Shown piece by piece: positions 58,357 to 64,000 of a stretch of DNA of 64,000 nt. Positions within the stretch are counted from its first letter, which is position 1. Every line of letters starts with the position of its first letter. The notes beneath the pieces were generated by a model. That model was not told the DNA's origin. It saw only the letters and a list, made by a program, of their open reading frames with translations, and searched no databases. Source of the stretch: Streptomyces sp. 11x1 (lineage in GTDB: Bacteria; Actinomycetota; Actinomycetes; Streptomycetales; Streptomycetaceae); the NCBI RefSeq assembly GCF_032598905.1, contig NZ_CP122458.1, forward strand, positions 6,473,001 to 6,537,000. Direction: 5' to 3'. The position numbers were made by a program, and so were the translations under genes.

Positions 58357-60654
58357 GTGGCCGCTCAGGTTCAGCAGGAAACGCTCGACTCCGCTCACGA
58401 CTCGGTGCGTGAGAAGGAGATCGGCGTCGAACAGGAACATCTGGACCGGGTCTACCGGCGCCTTGAGGAGAAGATCCACGAGGCCGAGTTCCTGATGAAC
58501 GACGCGGCCAAGCGCGGTCAGGTCGGCACCCCCGGCGCGCTCGCCGAGCGGGACGCCCAGGTCTTCCGGGCGGGCGTCCACCTGAACCGTCTGAACAACG
58601 AGTTCGAGGACTTCCTCTTCGGCCGGATCGACCTGCTGCAGGGCAAGGACGGCAAGAAGGGCCCGGACGGCGCGTACACCGCCGTCGAACCCGCCGAGGG
58701 CGCGGTGCGCCCCGACAACACCGCAGACATCGCCGAGACCCTGCACATCGGCCGGATCGGCGTCCTGGACTCGGAGTACGCCCCGCTGGTCATCGACTGG
58801 CGGGCCCCGGCGGCCGCCCCCTTCTACCGTTCGACGCCGGTCGACCCCGGCCGCGTCGTCCGCCGCCGGGTCATCCGCTCCAAGGGCCGCAAGGTGCTCG
58901 GCGTCGAGGACGACCTGATGCGCCCCGAGCTGACGGCCCACCTCGACGGCGGCGAACTGCCCGTCATCGGCGACGGAGCCCTCATGGCCGCCCTCGGCCA
59001 GGCCCGCAGCCACACCATGCGTGACATCGTCGCCTCCATCCAGGCCGAACAGGACCTGGTGATCCGCGCCCCCGCCGCCTCCGTGACCTACGTCGAGGGC
59101 GGCCCCGGCACCGGCAAGACGGCCGTCGCCCTGCACCGCGCCGCCTACCTCCTCTACCAGGACCGGCGCCGTTACGCGGGCGGCATTCTGATCGTCTCCC
59201 CGACCCCGCTGCTCGTCGCCTACACCGAGGGTGTCCTGCCCTCCCTCGGCGAGGAGGGCCAGGTCGCCATCCGCGCCATCGGCTCACTCGTCGACGGCGC
59301 CGAGGCCACGCTGTACGACTCCCCGTCCGTGGCCCGCGCCAAGGGCTCGTACCGCATGCTCAAGGTGCTGCGGAAGGCCGCCCGGGGCGCCCTGGAGTCG
59401 AGCGACGCGCCCACCCGCCTCCGGGTCGTCGCCTTCGGCCGCCGCCTGGAGCTGGAGGCCCCCGACCTGGACCGCGTCCGCCGCACCGCGCTCAGCGGCA
59501 CGGCCCCGGTCAACCTGCTGCGCCCCCGCGCGCGCAAGCTGCTGCTGGACGCCCTGTGGGACCGCTCGGGCGCGGCGGGCCGCCACAGCGACCCCGAGCT
59601 GGCCGCCGAACTGCGCTCCTCCTTCGACGAGGACATCACGACCGAGGACGAGTTCATCGCCTTCCTCGACGCCTGGTGGCCCGAGCTGACCCCGCGTGGG
59701 GTGCTCACCGCCATGGCCGACGAGCGCCGCCTCGGCCGCTGGGCGCGCCGCATCCTCAACCCGGGTGAGGTCCGCCGCGTCGCCCGCTCCCTGAAACGGG
59801 ACGGGCTGTCCGTCCACGACGTCGCCGTGCTCGACGAACTCCAGGCGATCCTCGGCCTCCCCGCCCGCCCCAGGAAGAGGCGCGACCTCGACCCGCTGGA
59901 CCAGCTCACGGGCCTGGAGGAGCTGATGCCCGTACGCGAGGAGACACAGCGGGAGCGGGCCGAGCGGCTGGCGCAGGAGCGGACCGAGTACGCGCACGTC
60001 ATCGTCGACGAGGCGCAGGACCTGACGCCGATGCAGTGGCGGATGGTGGGCCGCCGCGGCCGCCACGCCACCTGGACGGTCGTGGGCGACCCCGCCCAGT
60101 CGTCCTGGTCCGACCCGGACGAGGCGGCCGAGGCCCGCGACGAGGCCCTGGGCACCCGCCCGCGCCGCCGCTTCACCCTCACCGTCAACTACCGCAACCC
60201 GGCCGAGATCGCCGAGCTGGCGGCGAAGGTGCTGGCCCTGGCCATGCCGGGGTCCGAGTCCCCGTCGGCGGTCCGCTCCACCGGAGTGCGGCCCCGCTTC
60301 GTCACGGCCGCCCGCGACACCCTGGCCCGCGCGGTCCGCGCGGAGGCCGCCCGCCTGCTGGACCTCGTGGACGGCACGGTGGGCGTCGTGGTCGCCATGA
60401 ACCGCAGGGACGAGGCCGCCCGCTGGCTGGCCGGCCTCGGCGACCGGGTGGTGGCCCTCGGCAGCCTGGAGGCGAAGGGCCTGGAGTACGACGCCACGGT
60501 GGTCGTCTCTCCGGCGGAGATCGCGGACGAGTCCCCTGCGGGGCTGCGTGTGTTGTACGTCGCACTCACCCGGGCGACACAGCAGCTGACGGTCGTCTCG
60601 GCGGAACGGGACGACCCGGACGCGATGGGGGTCCCGGACCTGTTGCGCGACTGA
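58357..60654 (+). CDS. HelD-like UvrD-family ATPase, RNA polymerase recycling factor
   Basis: The protein has 765 residues from the GTG at 58357 (AGAAGGGG upstream). An N-terminal antiparallel coiled coil (~1-75, VREKEIGVEQEHLDRVYRRLEEKIHEAEFL) is of the kind that enters the RNA polymerase secondary channel. Helicase motifs follow: Walker A GGPGTGKTAVALHRAAYLLY (~248-267), VDEAQDLTPMQW, GDPAQSSW, LTVNYRNPAEIAELA and VALTRATQQL. HelD proteins free stalled polymerase from DNA; one subclass, HelR, gives rifamycin tolerance. I cannot tell the subclass from sequence alone and found no rifamycin-associated element upstream. Confidence 0.88.
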   Translation: MAAQVQQETLDSAHDSVREKEIGVEQEHLDRVYRRLEEKIHEAEFLMNDAAKRGQVGTPGALAERDAQVFRAGVHLNRLNNEFEDFLFGRIDLLQGKDGKKGPDGAYTAVEPAEGAVRPDNTADIAETLHIGRIGVLDSEYAPLVIDWRAPAAAPFYRSTPVDPGRVVRRRVIRSKGRKVLGVEDDLMRPELTAHLDGGELPVIGDGALMAALGQARSHTMRDIVASIQAEQDLVIRAPAASVTYVEGGPGTGKTAVALHRAAYLLYQDRRRYAGGILIVSPTPLLVAYTEGVLPSLGEEGQVAIRAIGSLVDGAEATLYDSPSVARAKGSYRMLKVLRKAARGALESSDAPTRLRVVAFGRRLELEAPDLDRVRRTALSGTAPVNLLRPRARKLLLDALWDRSGAAGRHSDPELAAELRSSFDEDITTEDEFIAFLDAWWPELTPRGVLTAMADERRLGRWARRILNPGEVRRVARSLKRDGLSVHDVAVLDELQAILGLPARPRKRRDLDPLDQLTGLEELMPVREETQRERAERLAQERTEYAHVIVDEAQDLTPMQWRMVGRRGRHATWTVVGDPAQSSWSDPDEAAEARDEALGTRPRRRFTLTVNYRNPAEIAELAAKVLALAMPGSESPSAVRSTGVRPRFVTAARDTLARAVRAEAARLLDLVDGTVGVVVAMNRRDEAARWLAGLGDRVVALGSLEAKGLEYDATVVVSPAEIADESPAGLRVLYVALTRATQQLTVVSAERDDPDAMGVPDLLRD

Positions 60655-60739
60655 GTGGGTAGTCGGTCGTCCGCGGGCAGCCACACACCACCCGCACCCG
60701 CCGACGCACCATCAACTCCCCGAACTCCGAGGCGCCTGT

Positions 60740-60911
60740 TAGCCTTGACGACGGCACCGGCTCGATCCAAGCCCCCGGGCCCAACCTTCGTCGCTACGAG
60801 CGACCACTTGCCGCGAGGCGAGCATGGCGGGTCGGTGCCACTGACCGTACGAAGAGGTCCACGTCGAATGTGACGTGGACCTCTTCTCGTTGAGAACAAA
60901 ACGTTCTCAAC
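60740..60911 (+). ncRNA. structured leader RNA candidate upstream of malic enzyme
   Basis: After a TAGCCT -10-like hexamer (60740-60745), GGCACCG (60753-60759) pairs with CGGTGCC (60833-60839) as a closing stem. Inside are GTCGCT-ACG-AGCGAC (60790-60804) and a 6-bp stem capped by a GCGA tetraloop (60807-60822). Two further perfect hairpins follow, 15 bp (60851-60886) and 9 bp (60889-60911). The layout, aptamer-like junction then terminator-like hairpins, sits 100 bp before the malic enzyme ATG in a 357-bp gap. It fits no riboswitch class I can name. Confidence 0.5.
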
Positions 60912-61011
60912 CCCGGACGGCTAACGCCTACTCGACGGTAGGTGCGACGATCGGACGGCAAAACGCAGCAAACGCAGTAGCAGAAGTACGCGAAAGCAGA
61001 GGAAGTCGGCC

Positions 61012-62424
61012 ATGGCAACGGCGCCCAGCGTCTCCTACTCGATGACGGTCCGGCTGGAGGTGCCCGCGAGCGGAACCGCGGTCTCCCAGCTCACCGGAGC
61101 CGTCGAGTCCCACGGAGGCTCGGTGACCGGCCTCGACGTGACCGCGTCCGGCCATGAGAAGCTCCGCATCGACGTCACCATCGCCGCCACCTCCACGGCG
61201 CACGCCGACGAGATCGTCGAGCAGCTGCGCCACATCGAGGGCGTGACGCTCGGCAAGGTCTCCGACCGTACGTTCCTGATGCACCTCGGCGGCAAGATCG
61301 AGATGGCGTCCAAGCACCCCATCCGCAACCGTGACGACCTCTCGATGATCTACACCCCGGGCGTGGCCCGCGTCTGCATGGCGATCGCCGAGAACCCCGA
61401 GGACGCCCGCCGCCTCACCATCAAGCGCAACTCCGTTGCGGTCGTGACGGACGGCTCCGCCGTGCTGGGCCTCGGCAACATCGGCCCCAAGGCCGCGCTG
61501 CCCGTCATGGAGGGCAAGGCGGCCCTCTTCAAGCGGTTCGCCGGCATCGACGCCTGGCCGCTGTGCCTGGACACCCAGGACACCGACGCGATCGTCGAGA
61601 TCGTCAAGGCGATCGCCCCCGGCTTCGCGGGCATCAACCTGGAGGACATCTCCGCGCCCCGCTGCTTCGAGATCGAGGCCCGCCTGCGCGAGGCCCTCGA
61701 CATCCCCGTCTTCCACGACGACCAGCACGGCACCGCGATCGTCGTCCTCGCCGCCCTCACCAACGCGCTTCGCGTGGCGGGCAAGGCGATCGGGGACATC
61801 CGCGTGGTCATGTCGGGCGCCGGTGCGGCCGGTACGGCCATCCTCAAGCTGCTGATCGCCGCCGGTGTGAAGAACGCCGTCGTGGCCGACATCCACGGTG
61901 TCGTGCACTGCGACCGCGCCGACCTGGTCGACGCCGCCACCGACTCGCCGCTGCGCTGGATCGCCGACAACACCAACCCCGAGGGCCTCACGGGCACCCT
62001 CAAGGAGGCCGTGCGCGGCGCCGACGTGTTCATCGGCGTCTCGGCCCCGAACGTCCTCGACGGCGACGACGTGGCCGCCATGGCCGACGACGCCATTGTG
62101 TTCGCGCTCGCGAACCCCGACCCCGAGGTCGACCCCGCGGTCGCCCGGCAGACGGCGGCCGTCGTGGCCACCGGCCGCTCCGACTTCCCGAACCAGATCA
62201 ACAACGTGCTGGTCTTCCCGGGTGTCTTCCGCGGTCTCCTCGACGCCCAGTCCCGGACCGTCAACACGGAGATGATGCTCGCCGCGGCCACCGCGCTCGC
62301 GAACGTCGTCACCGAGGACGAGCTGAACCCGAACTACATCATCCCGAGCGTCTTCAACGACAAGGTCGCGGGCGCGGTCGCCGGGGCGGTACGCGAGGCC
62401 GCGAAGGCGGCGGCGTCGGCCTGA
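61012..62424 (+). CDS. NAD(P)-dependent malic enzyme with N-terminal ACT domain
   Basis: The 470-residue enzyme decarboxylates malate to pyruvate, linking the TCA cycle to gluconeogenesis and lipid supply. Residues 1-90 are an ACT-like regulatory domain (SYSMTVRLEVPASGTAVSQLTGAVESHGGSVTGL). The catalytic part has YTPGVARVC, the lysine region GNIGPKAALPVMEGKAALFK, metal-binding EDISAPRCFEIE and DDQHGTAIV, and the dinucleotide motif SGAGAAGTAIL. This short form lacks the phosphotransacetylase domain of MaeB. The related S. coelicolor enzyme is the NAD-type. The ATG at 61012 follows GAGGAAG. The leader upstream may regulate it. Confidence 0.93.
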   Translation: MATAPSVSYSMTVRLEVPASGTAVSQLTGAVESHGGSVTGLDVTASGHEKLRIDVTIAATSTAHADEIVEQLRHIEGVTLGKVSDRTFLMHLGGKIEMASKHPIRNRDDLSMIYTPGVARVCMAIAENPEDARRLTIKRNSVAVVTDGSAVLGLGNIGPKAALPVMEGKAALFKRFAGIDAWPLCLDTQDTDAIVEIVKAIAPGFAGINLEDISAPRCFEIEARLREALDIPVFHDDQHGTAIVVLAALTNALRVAGKAIGDIRVVMSGAGAAGTAILKLLIAAGVKNAVVADIHGVVHCDRADLVDAATDSPLRWIADNTNPEGLTGTLKEAVRGADVFIGVSAPNVLDGDDVAAMADDAIVFALANPDPEVDPAVARQTAAVVATGRSDFPNQINNVLVFPGVFRGLLDAQSRTVNTEMMLAAATALANVVTEDELNPNYIIPSVFNDKVAGAVAGAVREAAKAAASA

Positions 62425-62525
62425 GGCCCGCTGTGACGGTGGCCACGGCCCGCCCCATCGGCGCGTCGCGGGGCCGGAGGGCTTGCGCCGCCCTTTAGTG
62501 TGGCGGCCAAGCTCAGGCCTGCCAC

Positions 62526-62588
62526 GACTCCCAAGGGTGTTCATATGACTCCCAGGGGTGTTCGTGTGACTCCCAGGGGTGCTGGATT
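62526..62588. repeat. three tandem 21-bp repeats upstream of hupA
   Basis: The unit GACTCCCAGGGGTGTTCGTGT occurs three times in phase at 62526, 62547 and 62568, with a few changes, in the 267-bp gap before the HU gene. Each contains the quasi-palindrome CTCCCAGGGG. Because 21 is a multiple of three they are also in frame with hupA. They lie 104-166 bp upstream of its ATG. Confidence 0.85.
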
Positions 62589-62691
62589 GGCTTTCCCGCC
62601 GCAGGTGAGTGCAGGATGCGTTTCTGGGCGCGAGGGTCTGACGACGGACCCGGGTCCGCCTCAACGGCAAGAAGAACACGGGAGTAACAAC

Positions 62692-62973
62692 ATGAACCGC
62701 AGTGAGCTGGTGGCCGCGCTGGCCGACCGCGCCGAGGTGACCCGCAAGGACGCCGACGCCGTGCTGGCCGCGTTCGCTGAGACTGTCGGCGACATCGTCT
62801 CCAAGGGCGACGAGAAGGTCACCATCCCCGGCTTCCTGACCTTCGAGCGCACCCACCGTGCCGCTCGCACCGCTCGCAACCCGCAGACCGGCGACCCGAT
62901 CCAGATCCCCGCCGGCTACAGCGTGAAGGTCTCCGCGGGCAGCAAGCTCAAGGAAGCGGCCAAGGGCAAGTAA
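62692..62973 (+). CDS. hupA: nucleoid-associated protein HU
   Basis: The 93-residue HU protein bends and compacts DNA as a dimer. The sequence MNRSELVAALADRAEVTRKDADAVLAAFAETVGDIVSKGDEKVTIPGFLTFERTHRAARTARNPQTG with the beta-arm PQTGDPIQIPAGYSVKVSAGSKLKEA is complete, with the conserved RNPQTG arm. Unlike HupS-type paralogues it lacks a Lys/Ala-rich C-terminal extension. The ATG at 62692 is preceded by GGGAGT. The frame is open 64 codons further upstream through the 21-bp repeats, but HU homology begins here, so I do not use that extension. Confidence 0.96.
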   Translation: MNRSELVAALADRAEVTRKDADAVLAAFAETVGDIVSKGDEKVTIPGFLTFERTHRAARTARNPQTGDPIQIPAGYSVKVSAGSKLKEAAKGK

Positions 62974-63021
62974 CCTTGCCATCTGTCTCTCACGGGACGA
63001 TGGGGCGCACGTAGGACGCCT

Positions 63022-63061
63022 GATGGGGGCGGCACCTGGTCTTCCGGGTGCCGCCCCCATC
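63022..63061. terminator. bidirectional terminator between hupA and murA
   Basis: A perfect 15-bp stem (63022-63036 with 63047-63061) with a 10-nt loop lies between the convergent stops of hupA (62973) and murA (63091). Confidence 0.92.
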
Positions 63062-63090
63062 GTCGTAGGGATATCTCCAGGGGCGCGGTT

Positions 63091-64000
63091 CTAGCCCAGC
63101 GCCTTGCCCGGCAGTTCCACCTTCGCGCCGAGCTCCATGAGCTTCTCCATGAAGTTCTCGTAGCCGCGGTTGATCAGCTCGATGCCGTGGACCCGGGAGG
63201 TGCCCTGGGCCGCGAGGGCGGCGATGAGGTACGAGAAGCCGCCGCGCAGGTCGGGGATGACCAGGTCGGCACCCTGCAGCCGGGTGGGGCCGGAGACGAC
63301 CGCCGAGTGCAGGAAGTTGCGCTGGCCGAAGCGGCAGTCGGAGCCGCCGAGGCACTCGCGGTAGAGCTGGATGTGCGCGCCCATCTGGTTCAGCGCGGAG
63401 GTGAAGCCGAGGCGGGACTCGTAGACCGTCTCGTGGATGATCGACAGACCCGTGGCCTGCGTCAGGGCAACCACCAGCGGCTGCTGCCAGTCGGTCTGGA
63501 AGCCCGGGTGGACGTCCGTCTCCAGCGCGATCGACTTCAGCTGGCCGCCCGGGTGCCAGAAGCGGATGCCCTCGTCGTCGATCTCGAAGGCACCGCCCAC
63601 CTTCCGGTAGGTGTTCAGGAACGTCATCATCGAGCGCTGCTGGGCGCCCCGGACGTAGATGTCGCCCTCGGTCGCCAGCGCGGCGGACGCCCAGGAGGCG
63701 GCCTCCAGGCGGTCCGGGAGCGCCTTGTGGTTGTAGCCGCCGAGCGAGTCCACACCGGTGATGCGGATCGTGCGGTCGGTGTCCATCGCGATGATGGCGC
63801 CCATCTTCTGCAGGACGCAGATGAGGTCCTCGATCTCCGGCTCGATGGCCGCGTTCGCGAGTTCCGTCACGCCCTCCGCGAGGACGGCCGTGAGCAGCAC
63901 CTGCTCGGTCGCGCCCACCGACGGGTACGGCAGCTGGATCTTCGTACCGCGCAGCCGTCGCGGCGCCTCCAGGTACTGGCCGTCCTCCCGCTTCTCGATC
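63091..64000 (-). CDS. murA: UDP-N-acetylglucosamine 1-carboxyvinyltransferase, 5' end outside window
   Basis: The visible 303 codons cover the C-terminal two thirds of MurA, which transfers enolpyruvate from PEP to UDP-GlcNAc in the first committed step of peptidoglycan synthesis. Recognisable are GTKIQLPYPSVGATEQVLLTAVLAEG, ELIRNPAIEPEIEDL-type and DCRFGQRNFLHSAVVSGPTRLQGADLVIPDLRGGFSYLIAALAAQG, with the C-terminal IELINRGYENFMEKLMELGAKVEL. The active-site cysteine region lies beyond the window edge. It converges on hupA with a shared terminator. Confidence 0.96.
   Translation of the reverse strand, partial: IEKREDGQYLEAPRRLRGTKIQLPYPSVGATEQVLLTAVLAEGVTELANAAIEPEIEDLICVLQKMGAIIAMDTDRTIRITGVDSLGGYNHKALPDRLEAASWASAALATEGDIYVRGAQQRSMMTFLNTYRKVGGAFEIDDEGIRFWHPGGQLKSIALETDVHPGFQTDWQQPLVVALTQATGLSIIHETVYESRLGFTSALNQMGAHIQLYRECLGGSDCRFGQRNFLHSAVVSGPTRLQGADLVIPDLRGGFSYLIAALAAQGTSRVHGIELINRGYENFMEKLMELGAKVELPGKALG

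Overview
The window is chromosomal DNA of a streptomycete. The evidence is very high GC with third-position GC bias, GTG and TTG starts, purine-rich Streptomyces-type ribosome binding sites, only one in-frame TTA codon noticed by eye, and a gene order that I recall from the Streptomyces coelicolor core around prfB, ftsEX, smpB and ssrA, matAB, narK-nnaR, sigU, hupA and murA. No integrase, transposase, phage module, tRNA gene or CRISPR array is visible.

Layout. 1-4748: end of a DUF6174 lipoprotein, then a leftward four-gene polymorphic-toxin operon with overlapping starts and stops: DUF6507 protein, large modular toxin, pentapeptide-repeat protein, ADP-ribosylglycohydrolase. 4877-18831: a leftward cell-surface glycopolymer cluster (galE, a GT2 enzyme, two polytopic membrane proteins of which one is frameshifted, and three tandem GT2-CDP-glycerol glycerophosphotransferase fusions), interrupted by the divergent ohrR/ohr peroxide-sensing pair. 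18975-22687: a sugar ABC transporter with an unusual inserted domain in one permease. 23150-31191: a large FHA-ATPase protein divergent from two Ser/Thr kinases (pkaA, pkaB).

31260-38961: housekeeping block of prfB, an LAETG surface protein, ftsE-ftsX, a C-terminal processing protease with a TTA codon, smpB and tmRNA. 38990-44874: alpha-xylosidase-like GH31 with its LacI repressor and operator palindromes, an MFS exporter and a LysR regulator. 45035-49589: matA-matB-acyltransferase operon, likely extracellular poly-N-acetylglucosamine. 49708-52682: a small membrane protein with an in-frame amber codon, an XRE regulator and a serine hydrolase. 52885-56548: nitrate transporter narK, its regulator nnaR (HemD-like plus winged helix) and a CGNR regulator. 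56839-60654: sigU, its anti-sigma factor and a HelD-like ATPase. 60740-64000: a structured leader, malic enzyme, hupA and the 3' part of murA.

Across the window runs a family of intergenic palindromes built on a conserved core arm (cgcgcagttccccgc) and its complement, at about 16.4, 22.9, 23.1, 29.7, 34.7, 43.7 and 55.7 kb. One copy lies inside the 5' coding region of the MFS gene. The most system-like observations are the toxin operon coupled to an ADP-ribosylglycohydrolase, the soluble EssC-like FHA-ATPase beside two kinases, and the structured leader before malic enzyme. All assignments were made by reading the sequence; no database search was run.
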